DNA from: Psychrobacter proteolyticus
GTDB taxonomy: Bacteria; Pseudomonadota; Gammaproteobacteria; Pseudomonadales; Moraxellaceae
Direction of reading: 5' to 3'
Assembly (NCBI RefSeq): GCF_003350005.1
Contig: NZ_QLKS01000002.1
Location: forward strand, 496,001 to 560,000
Length of the DNA: 64,000 nucleotides
In this document: positions 9,655 to 19,208 of the stretch, piece by piece
Numbering within the stretch: the first letter of the stretch is position 1
Layout: every line of letters starts with the position of its first letter
Translations under genes and position numbers: made by a program
Notes under the pieces: model-generated
What the model was told of the DNA's origin: nothing
Databases searched by the model: none
Seen by the model: the letters and a program-made list of their open reading frames with translations, nothing else

Positions 9655-9780
9655 TTATGGAGCCACAAGCTTAGTAGGGGCGGGCTTCACGGGGATAGGA
9701 CTGTCAACGAATTGAAATGATTGACAACCTCCTAACAACATCGTTGCTATTAGCAAATAGGTAAATGCAAATGACTTCAT
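9655..9780 (-). CDS. Small lipoprotein, 41 aa
   Basis: A short minus-strand frame that a 60-codon cut-off would miss. Translation begins MKSFAFTYLLIATMLL and reaches a clear lipobox LGGC, with lipidated C19. The mature part is only about 23 residues, rich in Pro, Val and Lys and ending in KLVAP. Signal peptide, lipobox position and the gene's fit between a terminator and a long promoter region all argue for a real gene. The ribosome binding site is weak (GAGAT). I cannot assign a family: it lacks the GCGxKGPL motif of LptM/YifL. It is probably anchored in an envelope membrane; function unknown. Confidence 0.7.
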   Translation of the reverse strand: MKSFAFTYLLIATMLLGGCQSFQFVDSPIPVKPAPTKLVAP

Positions 9781-10190
9781 AGTAATATCTCAAAAACGAT
9801 TCTCGCCCAACGATATCTTACGACTAATCATCATTAGTAATAATAGTAGTGTAGAGTCAGGCTTATTTGCAGACATTATATATAAAAATCGGTGGGTCAT
9901 AGCAGTTTAAAGGCGATATATGTATTCAGTACTGTTTTCAAGCAAGCTATCTCGCTGTTTATAGTACGGCTTATCTAACGCCTCGTTTGATTTATCATAT
10001 ATAAGATTAAAGCTATTTATAAAAATAACGTCTGGTATTGAGTCGCTTTGATATGAATAAAGTTTACAAAACGTGTAGGTATTTAATTAGATTTAAGGTA
10101 TTTATCAATTATTTGCCAACTATTCGATAGTATCTATAGGCATTTTAACGGGTTGTGTTATAAATAAGAATAGTGATAATATGTTGAAAG

Positions 10191-10206
10191 CTGACCAAAT
10201 AGTCAA
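10191..10206. promoter_or_regulatory. RutR-like operator upstream of xdhA
   Basis: CTGACCAAATAGTCAA is a near-palindrome whose 14-base core differs at one position from the core at 25661-25674. It matches the recalled E. coli RutR consensus TTGACCAnnTGGTCAA at all but two defined positions. It lies 282 nt upstream of xdhA. Confidence 0.65.
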
Positions 10207-10368
10207 GTATCCTATAGTACGAGTTTTCTAACAAATTTGTTCGATGAATGCTCATATTTGCAACCAGTTTACTTGATATAAAAAAGTGCGTTGTGCTGAT
10301 TTTTTTTATCTCTTAAGAATGTATTAGCAAACAAAACAGCGAATACTTTAAAAGTTATAAAACAGAAT

Positions 10369-10386
10369 AACCGTACTTAAACGGTT
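10369..10386. promoter_or_regulatory. inverted repeat upstream of xdhA
   Basis: AACCGT and ACGGTT arms separated by six bases, 102 nt before xdhA. It could be a second operator; no known consensus is claimed. Confidence 0.35.
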
Positions 10387-10487
10387 GCAGCATGATGTAA
10401 ACCAAGTGCTTACGTTCAGCATTTAAGCCGTCAAACTCCTTAAGCCTTATGCTTATCTTCATTATTTTATTTTAGCCGAGTCTTGCT

Positions 10488-12194
10488 ATGATTAGTTTTT
10501 ACTTAAATGGGAAACGCCACGAGCTAACCCAGATTAACCCTAATACGACGGTGCTTGAGTATCTACGATTGCATGAAGGCCAAACGGATACGAAGGAAGG
10601 CTGTGGTAGTGGTGATTGCGGTGCCTGTACCGTAATGGTTCAGCGCCTGCCTAACGCTAGCCAGCCAGCGCTTAATGATGAAAATGGCGACGAAAAAAAT
10701 GTGACGCCACCGTTCTATACAGTCAACTCCTGCATTACGCTAGTGTCGCTCATGGATGGTCATCATCTGATGACGGCTTCTTATTTGGCTGACAATCCAG
10801 AACATCACCCACAACGTGCTCTACTGCATCCGGCGCAGCAAGCGATGGTTGAATGTCACGGATCACAGTGCGGTTTTTGTACGCCTGGGTTTGTAATGTC
10901 GCTTGCTTGCGTTTACGAAAACAATCGTATGCAGACAAATCAAGAGATAGCAAGTCAAAGCGATGCCAAGCAGCTGAGCTATGATGAAGTGGTTGCATCA
11001 ATATCTGGCAACCTATGCCGCTGCACAGGGTACAGGCCAATTATCGAAGCTGGTCTACTGATGAGCGATATCGGTCAGCAGAGAGAGGCGGAGCAGTCAG
11101 CGGTGAAAGACTTGACGATCAGTCTCGCAACAGATGCTATGGCAAGTACAAAAGAGTCGATAGTCTCTGAACATGTGCCAGCTGAAACTAAATTAAATAA
11201 TGCAGAGTCGAAAGCTATTGCCCCTGCAATCAGTGATGCTGGGCGACAGTTATATATGCCCAAGTCACTAGATGAGCTTAATCAAGTATTAGCGGCCTAT
11301 CCGCAGGCTACGATTTGGGCAGGCGGTACGGATTTGGGATTGAGTGTAACCCAGCATTTGGTTGATCACGAGGTCATTATCCAGCTTTCAGCTGTCGAGG
11401 CGTTAAAGTCATGGTCATTACTTGACACAAAGTCTGACTCAAGCAATGAAGGGTCAGATAACGAGCAAGCTCCTAGCCAAAAACTAGTACTTGGTGCTGG
11501 CATGAGCTATCAGCAGATGTTGCCTGTGCTTGAGCAATATCTTCCAAGCTTTGCGCAAGTATTTGAGCGCATTGCTTCTCCGCAAATTCGTAATATGGGT
11601 ACCATCGGCGGCAATATAGCCAACGCTTCTCCAATTGGTGATTTACCACCGATTTTATTGGCGTTAGATGCGTCAATTCATCTGCGTCATTGCGCGCCTA
11701 ATCGTGAAGAATCAGATAATAGCAATGATATTTATACGGATGAGATCATACCTTTATCAGAATTTTTCCTAGATTATAAAAAGACTAAGCTACAAGCAGG
11801 CAGTTATGTAGTTGCTATCCATATTCCTCTGATGCATGACAATCAGCACTTATTTATTCATAAAATTAGCAAACGTTATGAGGATGATATTTCAGCGTGT
11901 CTATTGGCTGCGCGAATCGATGTATCAGCAGATGGCATGACGATAGAGAATGCAAAGCTTGGACTTGGTGGCATGGCTGCCATACCGTTATTAGCCACAA
12001 CCTGTCAGCAAGCGCTTATTGGACAAGCTGCTGAAATTGCAAGTTTTGAGCAAGCAGCACAAGTCTTGTCTGCAGACGTTACACCTATGACTGATGTCAG
12101 AGCCAGCCGTGAATATCGCTCACATGTGGTACAGCGTCTACTGGTGAAGTGCGGTAAGCAGTTGGTAGCAGGTAGACAGACTGAGACTGCTTAA
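10488..12194 (+). CDS. xdhA: Xanthine dehydrogenase Fe-S/FAD subunit XdhA
   Basis: Small subunit of xanthine dehydrogenase, which oxidises hypoxanthine and xanthine to urate and passes electrons to NAD. The N-terminal plant-type [2Fe-2S] domain has C39, C44 and C47. The second cluster domain shows CGFC (C128, C131) and CRC (C177, C179). A polar, Ser/Ala/Glu-rich linker at about 195-250 leads to the FAD domain with WAGGTDLGLSV and GTIGGNIANASPIGD (about 373-387). It is 568 residues, slightly long because of acidic insertions. It is the first gene of xdhA-xdhB-xdhC-guaD, with an operator-like palindrome upstream. Confidence 0.96.
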   Translation: MISFYLNGKRHELTQINPNTTVLEYLRLHEGQTDTKEGCGSGDCGACTVMVQRLPNASQPALNDENGDEKNVTPPFYTVNSCITLVSLMDGHHLMTASYLADNPEHHPQRALLHPAQQAMVECHGSQCGFCTPGFVMSLACVYENNRMQTNQEIASQSDAKQLSYDEVVASISGNLCRCTGYRPIIEAGLLMSDIGQQREAEQSAVKDLTISLATDAMASTKESIVSEHVPAETKLNNAESKAIAPAISDAGRQLYMPKSLDELNQVLAAYPQATIWAGGTDLGLSVTQHLVDHEVIIQLSAVEALKSWSLLDTKSDSSNEGSDNEQAPSQKLVLGAGMSYQQMLPVLEQYLPSFAQVFERIASPQIRNMGTIGGNIANASPIGDLPPILLALDASIHLRHCAPNREESDNSNDIYTDEIIPLSEFFLDYKKTKLQAGSYVVAIHIPLMHDNQHLFIHKISKRYEDDISACLLAARIDVSADGMTIENAKLGLGGMAAIPLLATTCQQALIGQAAEIASFEQAAQVLSADVTPMTDVRASREYRSHVVQRLLVKCGKQLVAGRQTETA

Positions 12195-12289
12195 TTAGCA
12201 GAGTTGTAAATTGCTAATACCGCCTTATCGTTATATTTGCCAAGAATAAAAGAGCATTAATAAAAGCGTCCTAATAAAAGAGATCCGCC

Positions 12290-14863
12290 ATGAGCCATCA
12301 TTCGTCCTTATTTGACAGTTATAGTATCCGCCGCGTGCGTCCACCAAAAAGTAAAATTGGCACCTCGGCTAAGCATGATAGTGCGATCAGCCATGTCATG
12401 GGAACGGCAACTTATGTGGATGATATTGCAAAACCAAAAGGTACGCTACATCTAGCAGTAGGTAAAAGCAGCCATGCTCACGCACGTGTATTAAGTATGG
12501 ATTTGAGCGCTGTTAGAGATGCGGATGGGGTGGTAGATGTCTTAAATTTTAAAGATTTGCCTGCGCAGACGGATATCGGTGCGGTGTTCGACGGTGAGCC
12601 ACTGATGGTGGATGACATCACAGAGTATGTGGGTCAGACGTTATTTGTAGTAGTAGCGAGCAGTCATCGCGCTGCCAAAAAAGCGGCTACCAAGGCAGTG
12701 GTGGAGTATGAGCCATTGCCAGCAGTACTTAGTATTGATAAAGCGTTAGAGCAAGAGTTGTTTGTGCGTCCGAGTCATTTTATGAAGCGTGGTGACGCGG
12801 CGACTGCACTTGAGAACGCACCGATTCGCATTGAAGGTCATATTCATATGCGCGGACAAGAGCACTTTTATCTCGAAGGCCAAGTATCTTATGTCGTGCC
12901 TTGTGACGATGGCGGGCTAGAAGTGTACACGTCGTCACAGCATCCAAGCGAAGTACAACAGCTGGTCGCCGAAGTGACAGATCTGCCATTTCATGCGGTA
13001 AATACAGTTGTGCGCCGTATGGGTGGCGGGTTTGGTGGTAAGGAAACGCAAGCCGCTGCATGGGCATGTCTGTGTGGTATTATCGCCAAACGTCATAACG
13101 TTCCTGTCAGTATGCGTCTAGATCGTCAAGATGACATGGTGGTGACGGGTAAGCGTCATGAGTTTGCCAACCGTTATGAAGTTGGTTTAGACGAGTTTGG
13201 TCGTATATTGGGCGTCGATATGCAATTGGCTGGTTTATGTGGCTATGCGCCAGATTTGTCTGATGCCATCGTCGATAGAGCAATGTTCCATTGTGATAAT
13301 GCCTACTATTATCCAGCTGCTCATGTTGCGGGTCATCGCTGCAAAACGCATACCGTATCCAATACTGCCTATCGAGGGTTTGGTGGTCCACAAGGTTTGA
13401 TGACTGCTGAATATATGATGGATCATATTGCCTATACGCTGGGGCAAGATCCGTTGCAAGTACGCCTGGCAAACTTATATCAAAATGGTCAAAGTACGCA
13501 TTACGGTCAGACTATTGAGCATTTTGATTTAGCGACCATCATGACTAAGTTGGCAGACGATTGCGATTATGACAATCGCCGTCAGCAAATCCTAGAAGCC
13601 AATCAAAAAGCTGCCGCTGAAGGCAGTGACAAACGCTTGGGTCTTGCTCTAACGCCAGTAAAATTCGGTATTTCATTTACGGTGCAGACGCTTAATCAGG
13701 CAGGTGCATTGGTACATATTTATACTGATGGCAGTATCCACCTCAATCACGGCGGTACGGAGATGGGGCAAGGGCTATATATTAAAATCGCCCAAATTGT
13801 TGCCAATGAATTTGACGTTGATCTGGATACAGTCAAAGTATCAGCGACGCGTACCGACAAAGTACCTAATACCTCACCAACAGCTGCGTCATCAGGTACA
13901 GATATCAATGGTAAGGCGGCACAGAACGCTTGTCTAAGTATCAAAGCGCGCATACTTGAATTTGCTGCTGAGCATTTCGACGTAGCGCAAGAAGACATAC
14001 GTTTTGAAAAGAACCATGTCTATATCGGTGATAAAGAAACGCTTACTTTTGCCGAAATGATTCAACTGTCGTACCAGAACCGCATCAGTCTGTCGTCTAC
14101 TGGCTACTATAAAACGCCTAAGATATTTTATGATCGCTCTAAAGCATGGGGACGTCCGTTCTTCTACTTTGCCTTGGGTGCTGCCTGTGCTGAGGTTGAG
14201 ATTGATACATTGACAGGTGAGTACAAAGTACTGCGCTGTGATGTGCTGCATGATGCAGGACAATCGATCAACCCTGCCATTGATATTGGGCAGATTGAAG
14301 GGGGCTTTGTGCAAGGTATGGGTTGGCTCACGGCAGAAGAGTTGATCTGGAATGACAAAGGAAAGCTGGCATCTGATAGTCCTGCTAATTATAAAATCCC
14401 AACTGCCCATGACTTACCTAAGCAGTGGAATGTCAAATTGTACGATCGCAAAAACGAAGAACAAACGATTTATAACTCTAAAGCCGTTGGCGAGCCGCCG
14501 TTTATGTTGGCAGCCAGTGTTTGGTGTGCCCTCAATAATGCAGTCGCGAGCCTTGGTGATTATAAAAAGAATCCAGAGCTGACCATGCCTGCGACGCCAG
14601 AAGCGGTATTAAAAGCAGTGATGCGCATGCAAGGTACGACGTGGGATTTAACAACTGAAGCCGATACAGATACGATTGATAGTTTGGTCAAAGGCGCAGA
14701 AGAGAACAGTGACCTTTACAACGATAAAGTAATGCCGCAAGACGTACGTCATGCTAAAGACATCGATCCAAAAGAAGTCGAAGGCAAACAAACCGATGAC
14801 CAGCCTAATGCGATAGAGCATCCAAATGTAGCAGGGGCAAGAGGTCCTGCGCACAGTGAATGA
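12290..14863 (+). CDS. xdhB: Xanthine dehydrogenase molybdenum subunit XdhB
   Basis: Molybdopterin-binding large subunit that hydroxylates xanthine. Visible cofactor motifs are GGGFGGKE (245-252), RGFGGPQG, GGTEMGQGLY and the VGEPPFMLA segment holding the catalytic base E735. At 857 residues it is longer than most XdhB proteins (about 780). The excess is a polar, acidic tail of about 70 residues after the conserved domain, of unknown role. It starts 95 nt after xdhA, and its last 8 bases overlap xdhC. Without tests on purines, activity on other N-heterocycles is not excluded, but the neighbours make xanthine the clear substrate. Confidence 0.96.
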   Translation: MSHHSSLFDSYSIRRVRPPKSKIGTSAKHDSAISHVMGTATYVDDIAKPKGTLHLAVGKSSHAHARVLSMDLSAVRDADGVVDVLNFKDLPAQTDIGAVFDGEPLMVDDITEYVGQTLFVVVASSHRAAKKAATKAVVEYEPLPAVLSIDKALEQELFVRPSHFMKRGDAATALENAPIRIEGHIHMRGQEHFYLEGQVSYVVPCDDGGLEVYTSSQHPSEVQQLVAEVTDLPFHAVNTVVRRMGGGFGGKETQAAAWACLCGIIAKRHNVPVSMRLDRQDDMVVTGKRHEFANRYEVGLDEFGRILGVDMQLAGLCGYAPDLSDAIVDRAMFHCDNAYYYPAAHVAGHRCKTHTVSNTAYRGFGGPQGLMTAEYMMDHIAYTLGQDPLQVRLANLYQNGQSTHYGQTIEHFDLATIMTKLADDCDYDNRRQQILEANQKAAAEGSDKRLGLALTPVKFGISFTVQTLNQAGALVHIYTDGSIHLNHGGTEMGQGLYIKIAQIVANEFDVDLDTVKVSATRTDKVPNTSPTAASSGTDINGKAAQNACLSIKARILEFAAEHFDVAQEDIRFEKNHVYIGDKETLTFAEMIQLSYQNRISLSSTGYYKTPKIFYDRSKAWGRPFFYFALGAACAEVEIDTLTGEYKVLRCDVLHDAGQSINPAIDIGQIEGGFVQGMGWLTAEELIWNDKGKLASDSPANYKIPTAHDLPKQWNVKLYDRKNEEQTIYNSKAVGEPPFMLAASVWCALNNAVASLGDYKKNPELTMPATPEAVLKAVMRMQGTTWDLTTEADTDTIDSLVKGAEENSDLYNDKVMPQDVRHAKDIDPKEVEGKQTDDQPNAIEHPNVAGARGPAHSE

Positions 14864-15827
14864 GTCGTTAGCACCGCCAGTCGTTTGGTATGAAGGTCTA
14901 GCGCGATATCAGCAGCGCGGCATCGCTCATGTGTTAGCGACGGTCGTAGCTGTGAACGGATCTGCTCCTCGAGCGCTACAGGCGAAGATGATCATCACGC
15001 AAGACAATATCGTGGATACGCTGGGCGGCGGCGGTCTAGAGCACGATGTTATCAACACGGCACGGCAGCTATTAAATGGTGAAATAGCGGCAACGGTAAC
15101 AAAAGAAGTAAAACCAAAAGTCGCTGAAACTGACGGTGAAAGCACGTTAATCCCTTCTAAAGCAGTGCGCCGTGATGCTGTCTACACTAAGCATTATCCG
15201 CTAGGTGCAAAGTTGGCACAGTGTTGCGGCGGTAGCGTCACCGTTATGTTCGAATGCTTCAATGTAACGCCGCCGATGTCAGTACTAGTGTTTGGTGCAG
15301 GGCATGTAGCATCAGCGCTAATGACCATCCTCGCTGAGCTACCTTGTCAGGTAGATTGGGTGGAAAGTCGCCCAGAGATGTTTAAGCGTTACTTAGTTGA
15401 TGAATCTACTACTAATCAATCCAAACTTTATAACTTACCAGCGCATATCCGTCCGCATATCGATGATGAGCCTGTAGATTTTGTGCGCCCATTTATCGAG
15501 CAGGGTGGTCAGCGTTTTATTCTGGTTATGACTCATGACCATAGTGTTGATTTTGAGTTAGTACGGGCGGCATTAGATACTATTTCTGACACTAGCTCAT
15601 CTGACGATCAATGTTCAGATACTTTGATACCTTACATAGGTTGCATTGCCTCGGCAACCAAAGCCAAGCGTTTTAGAGATCGTTTGATGCAGCGTGGCTA
15701 CAGTGAGCAACTGGTCAATCAGTTAGTCATGCCGATTGGATTGCAAATTGGCGGAAAAGAGCCGATGGCAGTGGCAGTTTCTATCGTGGCGCAGCTCTTA
15801 CAGCAGTATCATCAAGCTATTTCTTGA
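14856..15827 (+). CDS. xdhC: Xanthine dehydrogenase accessory protein XdhC
   Basis: Chaperone that binds the molybdenum cofactor, promotes its sulfuration and inserts it into XdhB. An N-terminal XdhC/CoxI domain has VNGSAPRALQAKM and GGGGLEHDV. CCGGSV follows around residue 125, then a Rossmann-like domain beginning VLVFGAGHVASAL (about 145) with a C-terminal IGCIASATKAKRFRDRL block. It starts at GTG 14856 inside the end of xdhB, with AAGAGGT about 10 nt upstream, so translation is probably coupled. It is 323 residues, a little above the usual ~280-300. Confidence 0.94.
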   Translation: MNESLAPPVVWYEGLARYQQRGIAHVLATVVAVNGSAPRALQAKMIITQDNIVDTLGGGGLEHDVINTARQLLNGEIAATVTKEVKPKVAETDGESTLIPSKAVRRDAVYTKHYPLGAKLAQCCGGSVTVMFECFNVTPPMSVLVFGAGHVASALMTILAELPCQVDWVESRPEMFKRYLVDESTTNQSKLYNLPAHIRPHIDDEPVDFVRPFIEQGGQRFILVMTHDHSVDFELVRAALDTISDTSSSDDQCSDTLIPYIGCIASATKAKRFRDRLMQRGYSEQLVNQLVMPIGLQIGGKEPMAVAVSIVAQLLQQYHQAIS

Positions 15828-15931
15828 ACGGTTCACTCCATATAATTTTTATACTTGTTATTAAATTATTAAAGCACTCAGTACTATTTATCGAAACGCT
15901 CAGTAACATCAAGCCATTGTGAGATCTACGA

Positions 15932-17338
15932 ATGACCCTACATATCTATCAAGCTCGACTGCTACACTATTTGACCGAAAGCGATCGTACTGAGCGTGCA
16001 ACCTCTGATCATTCACAGACATTAGCTGTGGAACGAGACATTACGTTACTACCAGTGATTGAAAGTGTACAGGTTTATCCTGAATATATCGCTGATGGTG
16101 CGCTTGTCGTAGATGCTGTGACAGGGTGCATTGTAGAGTATGGGCATAACGAGACAATATTAGCGAAATATAATAATATCTCTGAGCAAGTAGGCCAGTT
16201 AGTAGTCAAAGTACATGACTATCGCGACAAACTTATCATGCCAGGCTTTATCGATACTCATGTACATTATCCGCAAATAGATATGATTGCTGCTTATGGT
16301 GAGCAATTACTTGACTGGCTTAACAATTATACTTTCGTTACTGAGGCCACTTTTAGCGATCCAAAAGTAGCACATGACACGGCGCAGTTCTTCTTAAACC
16401 AATTGCTTGCTAATGGTACAACGAGCGCCATGGTGTTTTCTACCAGCCACCCTGAATCAGTGAACGCATTTTTTACGGAAAGTCACAAGCTCAATACTCG
16501 TATGATCACAGGCAATGTCTTGATGGATCAAAATGCGCCTGATAATTTGTGTGTGCCTGCTGAGCAGGGCATTCGAGATACCCAAAACATCATTGATAAT
16601 TGGCATGAGCGTGGCCGCCAACATGTGGCTATTACGCCAAGATTTGCTATTACTTCGACACCCAAGCAACTACAAATGGCAGGTGAGCTGTATGCCAGTT
16701 ACGAGAGTGTTTATCTGCAGACGCATCTTGCAGAGAATCATGATGAGATAGCCTTTGTGAAACAACTGTATCCCAATCATAAAGGCTATCTCGACGTCTA
16801 TGATACGATGGGATTACTGGGTCGCCGCACCACTTTGGCACATGGTATTCATCTTGAAAAATCGGAGTATGAGCGTCTGCGCGCGACTGGTACGCAAATA
16901 TCACACTGTCCGACGTCCAATCTGTTTTTGGGTAGTGGACTATTCGATTTACCCAAGACGTTAAATTATACTGGCGTGAGTATAGCCACTGATGTTGGGG
17001 CAGGGACGAGTCTATCGATGCTGACCACTCTGTCAGAAGCGTATAAAATCCAACAACTACAAAGTAATCAACTATCCGCTCATCAAGGGCTATATCAAAT
17101 TACCTTGGGCAATGCACAGTCTCTAGTATTGGATAATAAAATTGGTAACTTTATGCCCAATAAAGAAGCAGATTTTGTGGTCATCGATATGGGTGCAACG
17201 GCATTGCTTGAGCGGCGTATGGCGCAGACCAAGACACTGGAAGAACAGTTGTTTGTACTAATGATGCTAGGCGATGATAGAGTAATTGAGGAGACCGTAA
17301 TCGCAGGCGTGAGTCGATATCACAAATCTATGTCTTGA
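15932..17338 (+). CDS. guaD: Guanine deaminase
   Basis: Zinc amidohydrolase converting guanine to xanthine and ammonia, feeding XdhAB. Metal ligands appear as THVHYPQ (H110, H112), a His in QTHLAEN and another in LAHGIHL, with an Asp in IATDVGAGTS. The HCPTSNLFLGSG segment is typical of guanine deaminase rather than chlorohydrolases. It is 468 residues, close to the family norm (about 440-450). It lies 104 nt after xdhC and ends at a strong terminator, so it is probably the last gene of the xdh operon. Confidence 0.95.
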   Translation: MTLHIYQARLLHYLTESDRTERATSDHSQTLAVERDITLLPVIESVQVYPEYIADGALVVDAVTGCIVEYGHNETILAKYNNISEQVGQLVVKVHDYRDKLIMPGFIDTHVHYPQIDMIAAYGEQLLDWLNNYTFVTEATFSDPKVAHDTAQFFLNQLLANGTTSAMVFSTSHPESVNAFFTESHKLNTRMITGNVLMDQNAPDNLCVPAEQGIRDTQNIIDNWHERGRQHVAITPRFAITSTPKQLQMAGELYASYESVYLQTHLAENHDEIAFVKQLYPNHKGYLDVYDTMGLLGRRTTLAHGIHLEKSEYERLRATGTQISHCPTSNLFLGSGLFDLPKTLNYTGVSIATDVGAGTSLSMLTTLSEAYKIQQLQSNQLSAHQGLYQITLGNAQSLVLDNKIGNFMPNKEADFVVIDMGATALLERRMAQTKTLEEQLFVLMMLGDDRVIEETVIAGVSRYHKSMS

Positions 17339-17364
17339 TAAACTAGCGAAAAATATGAATAACG

Positions 17365-17404
17365 AAAAAACCCCGTTTATATTTATCATGAACGGGGCTT
17401 TTAT
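17365..17404. terminator. bidirectional terminator between guaD and allA
   Basis: CCCCGTT / AACGGGG stem (17371-17377 and 17391-17397) with A run before and TTTT after. It separates the convergent guaD and allA operons. Confidence 0.88.
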
Positions 17405-17430
17405 CAGTTTGATTTGTGCTTAACGATAGA

Positions 17431-17961
17431 CTAGCTGCATTCGTTTTCTAACTCAATAAACACATGCCAATCCGTGATATCAATCTCATGACAGTTATCA
17501 CCCTCGCCATTGATACGATCAATAACTAAGAAATCACTGTCACGTCCAAGCGCGAGTAGAGGGTGATGCCAGACATTGGCATCATACTGTACGCCTTGAT
17601 TAGATTTTGCATAAAACACGGCTAGATCATTAGCTGACTGCGGCGGCACGCCAGCTTTAGCAACCACGACGATATAGTCTTGGCCTTCCATAGATACAAA
17701 CGCCTGTGTCCCAAGTGGATGGTATTCCATGACCGAGAGCGCAATCGGGTTCTCACGTTTTTTGGCCCGAAAGATACTCATACCAACTGAGCCACCGTCT
17801 AGCTTACTTTCGGCAAGTGCATGATGACGAACCGCATAGCCATTGTTGATCTCATAAGTATTGTCAGCGGTTTGCTCATCAATATTATAGCGCTCGATGA
17901 CCGAGCCATAGGGGGCAAAATTTGCTTTGGTTAAAGGCTTAGCCGTTAGAGTGACACTCAT
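17431..17961 (-). CDS. allA: Ureidoglycolate lyase AllA
   Basis: Cleaves ureidoglycolate to glyoxylate and urea, the final step encoded here. The 176-residue cupin-like protein opens with the family's FAPYGSVIE block. It contains the [11 protein letters not shown] and VWHHPLLAL segments of AllA, and ends in DFLVIDR and acidic residues. Its ATG overlaps the alc stop by one base, so the two are likely translationally coupled. It is the last gene of the uraD-allA operon. Confidence 0.92.
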   Translation of the reverse strand: MSVTLTAKPLTKANFAPYGSVIERYNIDEQTADNTYEINNGYAVRHHALAESKLDGGSVGMSIFRAKKRENPIALSVMEYHPLGTQAFVSMEGQDYIVVVAKAGVPPQSANDLAVFYAKSNQGVQYDANVWHHPLLALGRDSDFLVIDRINGEGDNCHEIDITDWHVFIELENECS

Positions 17962-19085
17962 TATTTTGCCTCTTTACTGTCAGTATCAGCACCAGTATCA
18001 GCCTCAGAAATTTTGCCATACACGCGTACACGGCTGATACCACCATCTGGGAAAATATTAACCCGAATATGGGTAATGGGTTTATCAAGTTGAAGCTGAT
18101 CTTTACTAAAAGTATGAACGTCGTCAGCATTGGTTTTTTGTGGTTCAAGCAGGGTTTCCCAAAACATACTCTGAGTCACTAAAGTTTGCTCTGGTGTATT
18201 CGGTGAGTAGACGGCTTGGATCGAGACTTTATCAGGGTAATTGCCTTTAAAATGGGCAGTATCTATCTCGATGGAATCAACGATACCTGCTTGACCTAGC
18301 GCAATGATGCACCAGTCATTGCCTGGCTCACGGCGACGACGAGTCTCCCAACCATCACCCATGTTAGGCGCTTTAGTTGGTAGTAGTAAGTTACTAGCCG
18401 CACCAAAATGAGCATCGTTACTAGCAATCGCACGACCACCATTTAATGCGCCTGCCAAGTCAAGCATCTCGCCTTGTGTATTTAGGCTGGCATCAAGTTG
18501 AATATCACCATAGACACGTAGTCGGGCAATGCCACCATCTGGATAAATGTTTAAACGAATATGGGTTACCGTTTGCCCATTATCAATCTCGACAAGCTCA
18601 TGATTGTGACCTTGCAATGGGGTCATACCTACTAGGGCCTGCCAGTTTTTACTATCCCAGTCTTCTTTGCTTAGACTGGCGAGTTCAGATTCATCTTGCT
18701 GTAGCAGCTCTGGCGCGTACAAGGCATCGACACTGGCCGAAGATGGGAAGTTACCTGTAAAGTGACTGGTATCAATGTCTAAACCAGCTATTTTGGTTGG
18801 GCGAGCAAGCTGGATAACTAAATAGTCATAACCCAAATGGCGCTTGCGACGAGTTTCCCAGCCGTCCATCCACTTACCGTTGTCATCGAACTTACCAACC
18901 ACAAAGATAGGCGCATCAGGATTTAGAATACGGCTTTTATCCGCAAAGAAATCATCGGTTGCAAATAGGGATTTTGCGCCCAAGCGACTGTCGGCGACGT
19001 TTGATTTTTTGGTAAATGCTGGCAGGGTATCAGGTAGATTGTTTGCGGAGATAATTTGTCCAACTTCTGAAGTATTTTGACTCAC
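17961..19085 (-). CDS. alc: Allantoicase
   Basis: Hydrolyses allantoate to ureidoglycolate and urea. The 374-residue protein is built of two homologous jelly-roll repeats, each starting with GWETRR. The first also has [10 protein letters not shown] and the second [10 protein letters not shown]. Each ends in a THIR(L/V)NI(Y/F)PDGG(I)xRxRVYG block, which is diagnostic of allantoicase. The start is GTG at 19085, with AAGGAA about 6 nt upstream. The upstream gap to puuE is 123 nt and holds a hairpin at 19159-19187. Confidence 0.95.
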   Translation of the reverse strand: MSQNTSEVGQIISANNLPDTLPAFTKKSNVADSRLGAKSLFATDDFFADKSRILNPDAPIFVVGKFDDNGKWMDGWETRRKRHLGYDYLVIQLARPTKIAGLDIDTSHFTGNFPSSASVDALYAPELLQQDESELASLSKEDWDSKNWQALVGMTPLQGHNHELVEIDNGQTVTHIRLNIYPDGGIARLRVYGDIQLDASLNTQGEMLDLAGALNGGRAIASNDAHFGAASNLLLPTKAPNMGDGWETRRRREPGNDWCIIALGQAGIVDSIEIDTAHFKGNYPDKVSIQAVYSPNTPEQTLVTQSMFWETLLEPQKTNADDVHTFSKDQLQLDKPITHIRVNIFPDGGISRVRVYGKISEADTGADTDSKEAK

Positions 19086-19158
19086 AATGATTCCTTTTTT
19101 AATAATAGTGTGTGTTAATAATGTGGGTGCTATCTTATTTATTCATCTATGATAATTC

Positions 19159-19187
19159 GTACTCGCTTAGCTAGGTAGAACGAGTAC
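19159..19187. other. hairpin in puuE-alc gap
   Basis: GTACTCG / CGAGTAC arms with a 15-nt loop and no T run. It may be a processing or pausing structure inside the operon; weak evidence. Confidence 0.3.
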
Positions 19188-19208
19188 TAGGACGATAGCC
19201 TAATAAGC

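Larger units (their letters stand above)
9781..10487. other. regulatory region upstream of xdhA
   Basis: A 707-bp AT-rich stretch without a credible gene. It contains a RutR-type palindrome (10191-10206) and a second inverted repeat (10369-10386), listed separately. Confidence 0.5.

Noticed and set aside
13107..13472. Long antisense open frames inside xdhB
   Set aside because: Shadows of codon bias in a confidently assigned gene.
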